DNA of 64,000 bases from an uncultured Dongia sp. (GCF_936916975.1 NZ_CAKZGO010000014.1:1-64000); one strand, 5' to 3'. Positions 28,405 to 41,441 are shown, counted from the stretch's first letter. The notes: generated by a model not told the origin, from the letters alone. A program made the numbers and translations.

Positions 28405-30456
28405 TCAAAGAGCGCGCACGGTGTGCAGGAAGCTGTTCACTTCGCTGCGCAGGGTTTCGCCATAGCGGCTGAGTTCCGTGGCGGCGGCCAATACCTGGCT
28501 TGAGGCGGCACTGGTCATTTGCGAAGCCTGCGTGACACCCAGGACGTTGCTAGTGACTTCGCTGGTGCCAGCTGCCGCCTGCTGGACGTTGCGCGAAATC
28601 TCTTGTGTTGCTGCACCTTGCTCCTCGACAGCGGAGGCTATCGTGGTCGAGATTTCATTCACGCGGTTGATTGTATGCGTGATGTTCAGAATAGCACCGG
28701 CAGAACTCTCGGTAGATTCCTGAATTGAGCGAATCTGCGTGCCGATCTCCTCGGTCGCCCGCGCTGTTTGTGTTGCCAACTGCTTGACCTCGGACGCGAC
28801 GACGGCAAAGCCCTTGCCGGCCTCGCCTGCGCGCGCGGCCTCGATGGTCGCGTTGAGGGCGAGAAGGTTGGTCTGGCCAGCGATGTTGCTGATCAGGGTC
28901 ACCACATCGCCGATCTTCTGGGCCGCTTCGGCCAATGTCTTCACACGGGCATTGGTATCATCCGCCTGCTGGACCGCCTGGCCGACGATGCGGGTCGATT
29001 CCGAAACCTGGCTGCCGATCTCGTGGATCGAGGCCGTCAGTTCCTCGGTGGCGGAGGCCACCGTCGACACGTTCTGGGTCATCTGCTCTGCTGCCGCGGC
29101 GACCGTATTGGATTGCTGCGCCGTCTCCTCCGCGGTGGCAGCCAATGACTGCGCTGTACCCTGCAGTTCGGTGGCGGCGGAACCGACCGCATTCACCACC
29201 TCGGCGATCACCTTGTCGAATTTAGAGACCTCTTCGCCCATGCGACGGGCGCGTTCGACCTGCCGGTCCTGCTCGACCTGCTGTTCGGCCCGCAGCCGCT
29301 CGGCCGCGATCATGTTCTCCTTGAAGATCTGCAGGGCACCGGCCATATCGCCGACCTCGTCCTTGCGATTGGCGCCGACCACCGCCACGTCGCGCTCGCC
29401 ATTCGAGAGACGCAGCATGACAGCAGATAGCGATTGCACGGGCTTGGAGATGCCGCGACCGATGATCCAGGCAATGGACAGGCCGAGGACAAAGCCAACC
29501 AGACTGAAGCCGATCGACGTCCATTCACTCTGCAAGACGATACCTGTGATCTCCGCGGCGATGGCATTTTCATCGGCCTCCGCCTGGGATTTGATCTTCT
29601 CGGCCTCGCCGATGATTTCTTCGCTTGCTTCCGCGATTTCCTCATGCACCAGCTTCTCGATCTCCTCATCCAGCTTCTCGCCCGACTTGAAGGCTTCTTC
29701 ATAGGCCGGCACCAGAGTCTTTACGGAATCGAGTTCTGCCTTGAAGCCGCTATTGGTGGAAACCTTCTCCAGTTGCTCCATTGTTTTCAGAAGCGCGTGA
29801 AAGGCTGCCTCGGCCTGTTCCGCGGCGGCGGTTTCATGGCGGTCGAGCAGCATGTTGACATAAAGCCGTGCCGCCATCGCTTGTCGCGCGGCTTCACCGG
29901 CCAGGATCGCAGCGTTGCTGTTGCCATCCTTGACGGCCTTGGCGAGGATCGCTTCGAGATCTTTGGCGAGCTTCGGGCCAGCCACATTCAAGGTTTCGGC
30001 CGCGATTTTCTCCCGAGCAAGTTCAAGCTCGGTCGTCTTCTCAAAATCGTTGACGATCAGGGTGAGCTTCTCTCCCAACGCATTGAGTTCGGTGCGTTCC
30101 TCGTCATGCTCTGCGGCTTTAATGCCATCTTCGATATCCGCCGTAATGGTCTTTTCCAACTCCTGGACCACGCCGATTTGCGCCGCATCGCCGGTACGGA
30201 CATAGGTGTCGATATGGCCGCGCATCTCCAGCAAATCCCGCTCAATGGCCGCGGCATCACCGAACAACTCGACTGCCTTGATGTAGTGGGTGAGATCGGT
30301 GGCGACCCGGCTGAGGCCCACCACGCCGGCGACGGCGACGATGGTCAGCACGAGGAGGACGGCACCGAAGCCCAGCAGCGTCTTGGTCAGGATCTTCAGG
30401 TTCTGAAACCGACTGGCGGGAGCTTCGGAAAGCCCGGTGGCGGACATGACGGACAT
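28405..30456 (-). CDS. Methyl-accepting chemotaxis protein (periplasmic helical ligand domain, HAMP, MCP signalling)
   Basis: TM1 [23 protein letters not shown]; long helical periplasmic domain; TM2 and HAMP ([37 protein letters not shown]); MCP signature. Confidence 0.95.
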   Translation of the reverse strand: MSVMSATGLSEAPASRFQNLKILTKTLLGFGAVLLVLTIVAVAGVVGLSRVATDLTHYIKAVELFGDAAAIERDLLEMRGHIDTYVRTGDAAQIGVVQELEKTITADIEDGIKAAEHDEERTELNALGEKLTLIVNDFEKTTELELAREKIAAETLNVAGPKLAKDLEAILAKAVKDGNSNAAILAGEAARQAMAARLYVNMLLDRHETAAAEQAEAAFHALLKTMEQLEKVSTNSGFKAELDSVKTLVPAYEEAFKSGEKLDEEIEKLVHEEIAEASEEIIGEAEKIKSQAEADENAIAAEITGIVLQSEWTSIGFSLVGFVLGLSIAWIIGRGISKPVQSLSAVMLRLSNGERDVAVVGANRKDEVGDMAGALQIFKENMIAAERLRAEQQVEQDRQVERARRMGEEVSKFDKVIAEVVNAVGSAATELQGTAQSLAATAEETAQQSNTVAAAAEQMTQNVSTVASATEELTASIHEIGSQVSESTRIVGQAVQQADDTNARVKTLAEAAQKIGDVVTLISNIAGQTNLLALNATIEAARAGEAGKGFAVVASEVKQLATQTARATEEIGTQIRSIQESTESSAGAILNITHTINRVNEISTTIASAVEEQGAATQEISRNVQQAAAGTSEVTSNVLGVTQASQMTSAASSQVLAAATELSRYGETLRSEVNSFLHTVRAL

Positions 30457-30471
30457 GACAATTTCCTTGCG

Positions 30472-31266
30472 TTAGATCGATTCGAGCAGGAAGCGACGGT
30501 TGAGATTCTGGATCGGCCGCGCATTGAGGGGGAACAGGGCCGCGAACTGTGCGATCTGGGCCGGCGATGCCTCGATCGGGTCCTTGAACACGGTCCATAG
30601 GACGCCTTCGGAACAGGGCGGGGTGGTGAGCGATCCCTGGTAACGGAAGAAGCCGCGCCCGGCGGGCAGCAGGCTGTCGAGCGCGATCATCTGTCCGGCA
30701 TCGGCCTCGGGCGTGGTTTCCTTCGGCATGGCGGCCCAGATCGGCGTCAGGGCGGCATTGTCCGCACCATTGCGGATGAAGACACCCAGCACGGCCAATT
30801 GGCCGGCCGCCGATTTATGGACGAAGTGCAGTTCGAGATCGAAGCTCCGGCCGTTGAGCTTGTGCTCGCTGGGGTGATGGAAATGAAACTGCAGCAGCTC
30901 GAAGGGCTGGCCGTCGATCAACGTCTTCGACCCCGGCGCGCAATTGACCTGAATGGTATGGCCGTTATTGAGGATATTGAGCGGCGTCGCCTGGAACATC
31001 GGCTGCACACCGGTGAGCTGGCTGCGGATGCCGGCCTTGATATCGATCGGGGTCTGTTCGAAGCCCAGCTCGCAGACTTTGAAATCCGGCGACAGCGCGC
31101 CCCAATGTTCCGGTCCGCCTTCACCTTCATAGGTCCAATGCGGTCCGGCATGGGCCGTGGCGGTTTCGGCGCTGGCGCCTTTTCCGAGCAGCGTGGTGCA
31201 GATCGGGCAAAGCGCGCCGGTCACGGCCAGGGTCTGAATCAGGCGGCGGCGCGATAGTGTTTGCAT
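30472..31266 (-). CDS. Alpha-class carbonic anhydrase, Tat-type leader (paralog 1)
   Basis: RRRLIQTLAVTGALC leader; [14 protein letters not shown]; zinc ligands in [11 protein letters not shown] and [25 protein letters not shown]. Confidence 0.95.
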   Translation of the reverse strand: MQTLSRRRLIQTLAVTGALCPICTTLLGKGASAETATAHAGPHWTYEGEGGPEHWGALSPDFKVCELGFEQTPIDIKAGIRSQLTGVQPMFQATPLNILNNGHTIQVNCAPGSKTLIDGQPFELLQFHFHHPSEHKLNGRSFDLELHFVHKSAAGQLAVLGVFIRNGADNAALTPIWAAMPKETTPEADAGQMIALDSLLPAGRGFFRYQGSLTTPPCSEGVLWTVFKDPIEASPAQIAQFAALFPLNARPIQNLNRRFLLESI

Positions 31267-31621
31267 GGCGTTTGACTCCTCTCGATTCTAGCTGCGGCCC
31301 CGGCAGGGACGCCAATCACAGCACTTCAGATCGATTGGAATATGTGTGAACACCGGCGCAGCTGCTCCGCGCCGAATGCCATCATTGGGCGGCAACCGCC
31401 AAAAAAGACCTTGGTCGTGCGCTGGGAAAGTGGTCTCGCCGGATCGCGCTAACAGACCTCAAGCAATTGAAATAGAGCGCTCTGCGATAAGAATATAAGC
31501 CCCTGGAGTCGCTACCTATACGAATGCCTATACCAATGCACAGGTACTCAGTCGGCCTATTTAACGATTGTTAAGTAAAAAGCGGCCTATTGTTCAGTCC
31601 TCAGCGAAAGGAATTCTTACC

Positions 31622-32635
31622 GTGCCAATTCTGAACAGACCGTTGGATGCGCACCCGGCCTTCGTTGCCAAAGATTTCGATTCGTTGGCGGGGATCCTCG
31701 AAACGCAGCTCTCCGCTCAGTTCACCCATCTGCCCAGGGATGGGCGGTCGATTGATGCCCGCGCCAACGCCGCGCGCCTGCCACAGAGTGAACTCTGGTA
31801 CTGCGCATATGGCATGCCGCTCACCGTTCAGTTCCCGGACAGCGATTACGTCAGGCTGCAGATGCCGCATAAGAGTGTGGGTGCCACCTGGGCGAGCAAT
31901 GACCAGATGACCGCGATTTCGTCGAGTCAGGCCTGTATCTCAACCGGTAAGATCGAAATCGATTTCGCAGAGGACTTCGAGCAGATCGTCTGGCGCCTGC
32001 CTAAGGGCAAGCTGGAACAAAAGCTGGCCCTGATGACCGGACGTCCGATCGGCTACGCGCTCGAATTTCCCACGACCCTTGATCTCGCGACGCCGCAAGG
32101 CGCAACGCTGTCTGCCATCTTCAACTGCCTTGTGCAGGCGGTCGGCGCCACGCCGACTCCGATGTCCAATCTCGTGGTCGCAGAACTCGAGCAGGCCATC
32201 ATCGCCAGCTTCCTTGCCACCGCCGATCACAATTGCCGGGGTCTGCTCGAAGGCGACGCGGCGAAACTGGCGCCCTGGCAGGTGCGGCGCGCGGAAAATC
32301 ACATCGAGGCCAATTGGGACAAGCCGATCACGATCGAGGATCTCGCCGCCGTGACCGGCGCCAGCTCGCGCAGTCTGTTTCGGACGTTCAAGGAAACCCG
32401 GGGCTGTTCGCCGCTCGACTTTGTCCGACGCCTGCGTCTGACGCATGCAAAGCGCATCCTGGAACGGGCCGCTGACAACATCACTGTCACGGATGTCGCT
32501 TTTGCCTGCGGCTTTGGCGATCTGGGTCGGTTTGCCAAGGAATTTCAGCGTGCTTTCGGTGAATTGCCCTCAGCTCTGCTGGCGCGGCGCCGCGGCGAGG
32601 CTGATGCCCCCGACCTGCGGCAATTCCGGCGATGA
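31622..32635 (+). CDS. AraC family transcriptional regulator (paralog 1)
   Basis: C-terminal double HTH (ITIEDLAAVTGASSRSLFRTFKETRGCSPLDFVRRLRLTHAKRIL). GTG start at 31622 after GAAAGGA. Confidence 0.92.
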   Translation: MPILNRPLDAHPAFVAKDFDSLAGILETQLSAQFTHLPRDGRSIDARANAARLPQSELWYCAYGMPLTVQFPDSDYVRLQMPHKSVGATWASNDQMTAISSSQACISTGKIEIDFAEDFEQIVWRLPKGKLEQKLALMTGRPIGYALEFPTTLDLATPQGATLSAIFNCLVQAVGATPTPMSNLVVAELEQAIIASFLATADHNCRGLLEGDAAKLAPWQVRRAENHIEANWDKPITIEDLAAVTGASSRSLFRTFKETRGCSPLDFVRRLRLTHAKRILERAADNITVTDVAFACGFGDLGRFAKEFQRAFGELPSALLARRRGEADAPDLRQFRR

Positions 32636-32707
32636 CATAGCGCGGCTCGCGTGATGGCCGATAAAAATCTGTTTTGCCGAGCGCCGTAGCGCAAAGAGAG
32701 AGGGCCA

Positions 32708-33691
32708 ATGCCGAATACTCAAGAACCGCTCCGCAACTCGCGGGTATTTTCTGCGCACAGCGCCGAAGAGCTTGACGCCATGTTGCGCGCGAACAACGCG
32801 GCACGCGTGGTGCGGGCGGACGACAAGGCGCTCGACGTATTCGGCAATCATTGCTTTCTGCCGCAGGGCGAATTGTGGTTTAGCCGGTCCAGCCAGAATG
32901 TCACCGTGAGCTATCCGGATGACGACATTCTGCGTGTCCGGCTGTGGCATAGTGGTGCTGGTGCCCTTTGCCGAGGCAGCACGTCGCATCGGGTCGATAG
33001 CAATCAGGCATCTGTTTCAACGGCGGCCGCCGAAGTCGATTTTGACGCAGGCTTCGGGCAGATCTGCTGGCGTATCCACAAGGCGAAGATCGAACAGAAA
33101 CTGGCAATAGTGACGGGCCGACCGCTCGGGAGCGCCCTGCATATCGAGACGGCATTGGATCTCGCCGCACCGCAGGCCGGCACGCTTGTGCAGATCATGT
33201 CCTGCATGCTGCAACTTGCCGACAAGACGGAGGCCATGCCGTTGCCGATTGCCTTGGCGGAACTGGAGCAGGCATTCATGGTGGGCCTGCTCTCTTTGGT
33301 GTCGGTCGACGGCCGCAGCCTGATGGATGTGCCCGCTGCCAGCGTCGCGCCTTGGCAGGTCCGGCGGGCGGAACATCACATCGAGGCCAATTGGGACAAG
33401 CCGATTACAATCGAAGATCTCGCCGCCGTGACCGGCACCAGTTCGCGTAGCCTGTTTCGCACATTCAAGGCGAGCCGCGGCTGTTCGCCACTGGATTATG
33501 CCCGCCGGCTGCGATTGGATCATGCCCGGCGGATGCTGGAAAATCCGCAGCCGTCGACCTCGGTGACTGACGTTGCCTGTGCCTGCGGCTTTGGCGATCT
33601 TGGCCGTTTCTCAAAGGATTTCCTGCGCAGCTTCGGCGAGCGGCCCTCAGACGTCCTGGCCCGCAAGCGTGGCATTGTTGCTGCCGCCTAA
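32708..33691 (+). CDS. AraC family transcriptional regulator (paralog 2)
   Basis: Same architecture as the preceding ORF; HTH block nearly identical. Confidence 0.93.
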   Translation: MPNTQEPLRNSRVFSAHSAEELDAMLRANNAARVVRADDKALDVFGNHCFLPQGELWFSRSSQNVTVSYPDDDILRVRLWHSGAGALCRGSTSHRVDSNQASVSTAAAEVDFDAGFGQICWRIHKAKIEQKLAIVTGRPLGSALHIETALDLAAPQAGTLVQIMSCMLQLADKTEAMPLPIALAELEQAFMVGLLSLVSVDGRSLMDVPAASVAPWQVRRAEHHIEANWDKPITIEDLAAVTGTSSRSLFRTFKASRGCSPLDYARRLRLDHARRMLENPQPSTSVTDVACACGFGDLGRFSKDFLRSFGERPSDVLARKRGIVAAA

Positions 33692-33763
33692 CGGGCCACA
33701 GCGCGGCGCGACATTCGCCCCCGAAGAGGCGACGGGCTACTTCAAAGATGCCGTCCCCAGCCG

Positions 33764-35815
33764 CTAAAGGCTCCGCACCGTATGCAGGAAGTGGTCGACC
33801 TCGGAGCGCAGGGTGGCGCCGTATCTGCTGAGTTCGCTGGCGGCGGTGAGGACTTGGCTCGACGCAGCGCTGGTCTGCTGCGATGCCTCGGTAACACCGG
33901 CGATATTGCTGGTGACCTCGCTGGTGCCGGCGGCGGCTTGCTGCACATTGCGCGAGATTTCCTGGGTAGCCGCCCCCTGTTCTTCGACGGCTGCGGCAAT
34001 GGCAGAGGAAATCTCGCTCACCCGGGTGATGGTGTGGGTGATGTTCTGAATGGCACCGGCGGAACTTTCGGTCGAACTCTGGATGGCGCGGATCTGCGTG
34101 CCGATTTCTTCGGTGGCACGCGCGGTCTGCGTCGCCAGCTGTTTCACCTCCGACGCCACCACGGCAAAGCCCTTGCCGGCTTCACCGGCGCGGGCGGCTT
34201 CGATGGTCGCGTTCAAGGCGAGAAGATTGGTCTGGCCGGCAATATCGCTGATCAGGACCACGACGTCGCCAATCTTCTGGGCCGCTTCCGCCAGCTGTTT
34301 GACCTGAGCATTGGTGTCGCCCGCTTGGGTGACGGCCTGGCCGACGATCTTGTTCGATTCCGTGACCTGGCCGCTGATCTCATGGATCGAGGCGGACAGT
34401 TCCTCGGTTGCCGACGCGACAGTCTGGACGTTCTGGGTCATTTCCTCGGCCGCGGCGGAGACGGTGTTGGATTGCTGCGCGGTTTCTTCGGCGGTGGCTG
34501 CCAGCGATTGCGCGGTGCCCTGCAATTCCGTGGCGGCGGAGCTCACGGCATTGACGACCTCGGCAATGACCTTGTCGAATTTCGATACTTCCTCGCCCAT
34601 GCGCCGGGCGCGCTCGATCTGCCGGTCCTGCTCGATCTGCTGTTCCGCGCGCAGCCGCTCCGCGGCGATCATGTTCTCCTTGAACACTTGCAGGGCGTTG
34701 GCCATCTGGCCGACTTCGTCCCGGCGATTGGCGCCGACGACATCGACGTCCCGCTCACCATTGGACAGGCGCAGCATCACGCCGGCAAGTGACATGACCG
34801 GGGTCGAGATGCCGCGGCCGATCACCCAAGCGATGGCGACGCCCAGCACGAACCCGCCGATGCTGAAGCCGACCGAGGTCCATTCGCTCGTCGTGACGAT
34901 GGTGCTGATCTCTGCGGCGATACGCGATTCTTCGGCTTCGGCGTCGGATTTGATCTTCTCGGCGTCGCCGATGACTTCCTCGCTGCCCTCGGCCATTTTT
35001 TCATGAACCAGTTTTTCGATTTCTTCGTCGAGCGCTTCGCCGGTCTTGAACGCGGCCTCGTAAGCCGGCACCAGGGTCTTCGCTTCGTCGAGTTCCGCCT
35101 TGAAGCTGCCATTGCCGGCGACTTTCTCCAATTGCTCGATACTCTTGGTCAAGGCGTGGAAGGCGGCTTCCGCTTGTTCCGCTGCCGCCGCTTCGTGACG
35201 GTCGAGTAGCATGTTGACGTAGAGGCGCGCCTGTAGCGCTTCGCGCACAGCATCGCCGGCGATGATGGCCGCGTTGCTGTTACCTTCCTTGACCGCCTTG
35301 CGCATGATCACTTCAAGACCCGCGGTCAGCTTGGGCCCGACGACGCTGAGGGTTTCATTGGCGAGCTTCTCGCGCGCGAGTTCAAGTTCCGTCGTTTTCT
35401 CGAAATCGGTGACCAGCAGCTTCAGTTTGTCATTGATGGCAGCCAGTTCGGCACGTTCGGTGTCATTGCTGGCGGATTTGACGCCGTGTTCGACATCGGC
35501 AGACACGGCCTGCTCGAGCGCCTGCACCTTGGCGATCTCGCCGCTATCGCCGGTACGGACATAAGTGTCGACATGGCCGCGCAATTCCAGAAGGTCGCGC
35601 TCGATATTGGCGGCATCGCCGAACAGTTCGACCGCGGCGACGTAATGGGTGAGGTCACTTGCGGTCCGTTTCAAACCGACGATGCCGACGGCTGCGACGA
35701 TGACAAGCACGACCAGCACGCAGCTGAAACCGATCAGGATCTTGGTCAGGATCTTCAGGTTCTGGAACGTACTCGTGCGCCCCTGAACCGGCATCTTGTT
35801 CGCAGTGAGTGACAT
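33764..35815 (-). CDS. Methyl-accepting chemotaxis protein (paralog of 28405..30456)
   Basis: Full-length similarity to the first transmembrane MCP; start MSLTANKM after AAGGACC. Confidence 0.95.
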   Translation of the reverse strand: MSLTANKMPVQGRTSTFQNLKILTKILIGFSCVLVVLVIVAAVGIVGLKRTASDLTHYVAAVELFGDAANIERDLLELRGHVDTYVRTGDSGEIAKVQALEQAVSADVEHGVKSASNDTERAELAAINDKLKLLVTDFEKTTELELAREKLANETLSVVGPKLTAGLEVIMRKAVKEGNSNAAIIAGDAVREALQARLYVNMLLDRHEAAAAEQAEAAFHALTKSIEQLEKVAGNGSFKAELDEAKTLVPAYEAAFKTGEALDEEIEKLVHEKMAEGSEEVIGDAEKIKSDAEAEESRIAAEISTIVTTSEWTSVGFSIGGFVLGVAIAWVIGRGISTPVMSLAGVMLRLSNGERDVDVVGANRRDEVGQMANALQVFKENMIAAERLRAEQQIEQDRQIERARRMGEEVSKFDKVIAEVVNAVSSAATELQGTAQSLAATAEETAQQSNTVSAAAEEMTQNVQTVASATEELSASIHEISGQVTESNKIVGQAVTQAGDTNAQVKQLAEAAQKIGDVVVLISDIAGQTNLLALNATIEAARAGEAGKGFAVVASEVKQLATQTARATEEIGTQIRAIQSSTESSAGAIQNITHTITRVSEISSAIAAAVEEQGAATQEISRNVQQAAAGTSEVTSNIAGVTEASQQTSAASSQVLTAASELSRYGATLRSEVDHFLHTVRSL

Positions 35816-35829
35816 GATGAGGTCCTTGT

Positions 35830-36624
35830 TCAGAGAGATTCGAGCAGAAAGCGGCGGTTCAATCCCTGAACCGGCCTGGCATTCAGCGGGAACAATGCGG
35901 CGAATTGCTCGATCTGTGCGGGTGAGGCGTCGATCGGGTCCTTGAACACGGTCCACAACACGCCTTCGGAACAGGGCGGCGTGGTGAGCGACCCCTGATA
36001 GCGGAAGAAGCCGCGCCCCATCGGCAGCAGGTCACCGGGCGCGATGGTCTGGCCGGCATCCGCCTCCGGTGTTGCCTCTTTTGGCATCGCGGCCCAGATC
36101 GGTGCCAGGGCCGGATTGTCCGCGCCGGTACGGATAAAGACGCCCAGCACGGCAAGCTGGCCGGCTGCGGATTTGTGGACGAAATGCAGCTCCAGATCGA
36201 AGCTCTGCCCGGACAGCAGATGTTCGCTCGGGTGATGAAAGTGAAATTGCAGCAGGTCGAATTGCTGGCCGTCGATCATACTGTGCGAACCCGGCGCGCA
36301 ATTGACCTGAATGGTGTGACCGTTATTGAGGATCTTGAGCGGCATCGGCTGAAACATGGGCGCGACACCCGTGAGCTGGCTGCGGATGCCGGCCTTGATG
36401 TCGATCGGCGTCTGCTCGAAGCCCAGTTCGCAGACTTTGAATTCGGGCGAAAGCTGGCCCCAATCTTCCGGCCCGCCCTCCCCCTCATATGTCCAATGCG
36501 GCCCGGCATGTGGTGTTGCGGTCTCCGCCACGGCCGTGCTGCCAAGGAGCGACGAACAGAGCGGGCAGAGCGCGCCTGATACCGTCAGGGTCTGCAGCAA
36601 ACGGCGTCGAGTCATACGAGTCAT
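35830..36624 (-). CDS. Alpha-class carbonic anhydrase, Tat-type leader (paralog 2)
   Basis: [16 protein letters not shown] leader; zinc ligands [11 protein letters not shown] and LELHFVHKS. Confidence 0.95.
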   Translation of the reverse strand: MTRMTRRRLLQTLTVSGALCPLCSSLLGSTAVAETATPHAGPHWTYEGEGGPEDWGQLSPEFKVCELGFEQTPIDIKAGIRSQLTGVAPMFQPMPLKILNNGHTIQVNCAPGSHSMIDGQQFDLLQFHFHHPSEHLLSGQSFDLELHFVHKSAAGQLAVLGVFIRTGADNPALAPIWAAMPKEATPEADAGQTIAPGDLLPMGRGFFRYQGSLTTPPCSEGVLWTVFKDPIDASPAQIEQFAALFPLNARPVQGLNRRFLLESL

Positions 36625-36689
36625 TGTTATGAGTCCTCAATCCTCAAGGCATTGATATCCATCCTTGGGTTGTGAGAATTAAAGTTCAA

Positions 36690-36710
36690 TTAACTCGGTA
36701 TAAGAGTTAA
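36690..36710. promoter_or_regulatory. Inverted repeat TTAACTC-N7-GAGTTAA upstream of carbonic anhydrase paralog 2
   Basis: Read directly, about 66 bp upstream of the ATG. Confidence 0.4.
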
Positions 36711-37278
36711 ATCCTTTCATTGGTGCTGTGTTCGGCAGGGATAAGGATCATGCAGAAACTTCGCCTTTAGTTGGATAGGCAGGGTGCTGGCATCCGACGG
36801 CGAGAAATCCAGCATGGCACCACTTTTATATGTGCGTTCCGGAACGTGATGCGTTGAGTGGGGCGCCTTGCACGTGCAGGCGAATGGATTGCACCATGGT
36901 CACGTTGGCAACGATCTGTGGCGACTGCGTCGCGTCGCAAGCGTCTATGGCGCGGGCCGCACAATACCGGACAATTAATAAGATCAGGACGCGCCACCGC
37001 TCCAGGATTGCCACAGTGTCAATGAATTGCCGTATGGCAGGTAAAAATACCTCTGGGCCAGAATCTTTCCATCTTTGGTGCCAGACACTTCATTTCCCAA
37101 GGCTCATCTCCACGCGGGATTTCGCGGCGAAGTCGGGTATTGTCTTCCCCTCCTTGTAGTCCTGGGTGCTTGTCACCTTGGCGACCCGGCGGCGTCAGCA
37201 CCCTGTCATTGAAACCGGGCTAACTTTCCCGCACCCATCGCCCGATTCTTCATCGCCCGATCCTATGCCGAGCCCAAG

Positions 37279-38610
37279 ATGCCCAACTCCACCAGTCACC
37301 CAGCTGAACTACGACCCTCTCCAGTGACCTCGACTGTTGCGTCGCCGGTTGTCTGGCTGCTCCAGGGCGCGCGCCTGGGCGACAACCAGCAGGTTCTGGC
37401 GCTGGGGGCGGCGCTCGAAGCGCGCTTCGGCTGGCGGCTGGTGGTCAAGCGGCTCAAATTCCATTCCGGACCGATCCCCGGCGACGATATCGCGCAGGCG
37501 GTGGCGCACGTTAATGTCGCGCAAAGCGATTCCATCAGGGCAAACTCGGCCGATCCCTGGCCGGATCTGGTCATCGCCATCGGCCGCCGGGCGGCGCCGG
37601 TCGCGCGCTGGGTCAAGGCACGAGGCAATATGGGGGCGGAGCCCAAGGGCATCCATATCCAGCTCGGGCGATTCCAGGACCGCTTCGACAGCGTCGATCT
37701 GCTGGTGACCACCGCCCAATACGCGCTGCCGGCGGCCGCGAACGTGCTGCATCTCAGCCTGCCGATCACGGCACGTAAGCAGGCAGCGCTCGCCAAGGCG
37801 GCGCTGGCCTTTGCGCCGTTATTTGCTGCAATCGGCGGCCCGAAGATCGGCGTGCTGGTCGGCGGGCCCAGCAATCCGATGCAATTCGGCATCAATGACG
37901 GCCGCCGGCTGGTCGCTGAGGCGCTGGTTTTTGCTGAAGCACGCCAGGGAACCTTGCTTGTGGCGACGTCGCCGCGCACGCCGGCTGACGTTTTGGACGC
38001 GCTGATGCAGGGCCTGCCTTCGCCGCATCGCCTGTTTCCATTCGAGAGCAACGCCGGCGACCGCAATCCCTATCCGGCCTTGCTGGCGCTCTGCGACGCC
38101 TTCGTCGTCACCACCGACAGCGTTTCTATGGTGGCGGACGCCTGTCTCACAGGGCGAGAAACGAGACTGTTCGCTCTACCGGTGAGGCCACCGCGCCCGC
38201 TCTGGCAGCCGAGCTGGCCGCTCGTCGAATGGGCCGGCCGGCGACGCAATCAGCGCCTGTTCCGAACCGCGCCGATGGATGGGCTCGACCGCTGGTATGA
38301 AGGCGAGGTCCGCGCCGCCCGCGCCCAGCCGACGCGCTATGTGCCGATCATCATGAACCACTTGCTGCGCGAGCGGCATGTGACTCTGCTGGCGGATGCC
38401 GACGCGCCGCGCTTCGGCATCGCGCAGCTGGCACAGCAGGAATTGGATATGGTGGCGTCGCGCATCCTGGCGCTGCTTGCGCAACGCCGGGCCGGCGCGC
38501 TCCGTGACCAGCTGGCACTGGGCGGCGGCCTTGCTGCCAGGGCGGCGGCCCCGCGGCGGGGCACTGCCTCGGAGATGGGCCTTTCCGGCCTGGATCCGGC
38601 CACGCCCTGA
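37279..38610 (+). CDS. ELM1/GtrOC1 family (mitochondrial fission ELM1-like) protein
   Basis: VWLLQGARLGDNQQVLALGAAL; LVGGPSNPMQFG; FVVTTDSVSMVADACLTG. Confidence 0.85.
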   Translation: MPNSTSHPAELRPSPVTSTVASPVVWLLQGARLGDNQQVLALGAALEARFGWRLVVKRLKFHSGPIPGDDIAQAVAHVNVAQSDSIRANSADPWPDLVIAIGRRAAPVARWVKARGNMGAEPKGIHIQLGRFQDRFDSVDLLVTTAQYALPAAANVLHLSLPITARKQAALAKAALAFAPLFAAIGGPKIGVLVGGPSNPMQFGINDGRRLVAEALVFAEARQGTLLVATSPRTPADVLDALMQGLPSPHRLFPFESNAGDRNPYPALLALCDAFVVTTDSVSMVADACLTGRETRLFALPVRPPRPLWQPSWPLVEWAGRRRNQRLFRTAPMDGLDRWYEGEVRAARAQPTRYVPIIMNHLLRERHVTLLADADAPRFGIAQLAQQELDMVASRILALLAQRRAGALRDQLALGGGLAARAAAPRRGTASEMGLSGLDPATP

Positions 38611-38617
38611 AATTCGT

Positions 38618-39076
38618 TTAGCGTTCTTTGCCGGTCAGCTGAAAGATCAGCATCAGCAGGATACCGCCGGTGGCAAGTGCCGCACCCGCCAGCGCAAGGC
38701 CGTCGCTCTCCAATCCGAAGAAGCCGAGGAGGCCGATGGCGATTCCCAGCAGGACGTCGCAGCCCAGCAGGACCATGACCATGAGATTGTTGCGCTCGGC
38801 TTTGCTGCGTGGCCGCCCCCGCGCTGCCTGCGGCATCTCCGCCCGGTCCGACTTGCGTCGTTCCGGCGCCGGGTCTGCCCGCTTGTCATCCCCGTTTATA
38901 ACGCCCCGGATGGCTGCAAATATTTCGCGCAAGGTGGGCTCCGGCGGGCGATCGACGGCCGGTACATCCAGGCGTTGGTCGGCGTCCTTTTTGTCGCTAG
39001 ACGCCCAATCCTCCTCGAAACGGCGCACGGCACGGCGCGGCAGCAGGCGACGAAAGACGGTTTTTGAACTCCCCAT
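38618..39076 (-). CDS. Hypothetical membrane protein
   Basis: Two C-terminal hydrophobic segments ([36 protein letters not shown]). Confidence 0.65.
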   Translation of the reverse strand: MGSSKTVFRRLLPRRAVRRFEEDWASSDKKDADQRLDVPAVDRPPEPTLREIFAAIRGVINGDDKRADPAPERRKSDRAEMPQAARGRPRSKAERNNLMVMVLLGCDVLLGIAIGLLGFFGLESDGLALAGAALATGGILLMLIFQLTGKER

Positions 39077-39193
39077 GCCCGCATTTTAACCGATTTTTGC
39101 CGTCCAAGCCATCTGCTGGGGTTAACGGCGGGTCTGATTGTCGCAAAAGCCGCCCCGGTAGGGCCGAATCGTTAAGATTCTTCCTTTCAATAT

Positions 39194-39222
39194 CTTGCGT
39201 GGTTTTTAGAACCGCCTATATA
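39194..39222 (+). promoter_or_regulatory. Possible RpoH-type promoter for dnaK
   Basis: CTTGCG ... CCTATATAT, about 15-bp spacing, about 180 bp upstream of dnaK. Confidence 0.4.
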
Positions 39223-39399
39223 TCCCCTCGAAACCAATGCCTAAGGACCGACCGAGCCGGCGACCTTGATCCTCAAGGACGCCGAAACCCGATCGCCGGG
39301 GCATTTTCTGATCAATGTTGTGAAGTCGGGGATCCCCCGGACGGGTGCTTCGCGTGGAAGGCCCAGGGCAGGGATTTGCCGCAAGAAAGGATGAAAACC

Positions 39400-41334
<1,935 letters not shown>

Positions 41335-41360
41335 CGCGTTGTTAAGGACGCTGCGATAGA

Positions 41361-41401
41361 GAGGTCGGGGCCGGTATCTGTGTGATACATGTCCCGGCCT
41401 C
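41361..41401 (+). other. Hairpin in the dnaK-dnaJ intergenic region
   Basis: GAGGTCGGGGCCGGTATC-TGTGT-GATACATGTCCCGGCCTC imperfect inverted repeat, no clear T-run. Confidence 0.55.
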
Positions 41402-41441
41402 TACCTTTATCCAAAGATAACCTCATCCAGACGAAGTCATC

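Noticed and set aside
33764-35956. 730-aa version of the second MCP starting inside the carbonic anhydrase gene
   Set aside because: The extra N-terminus is out-of-frame read-through of the CA 3' end; an ATG with good SD exists at 35815.
36767-37201. Short minus-strand ORFs in the intergenic region before the ELM1 gene
   Set aside because: No recognisable family, no convincing start/SD, frames interrupted; treated as non-coding.
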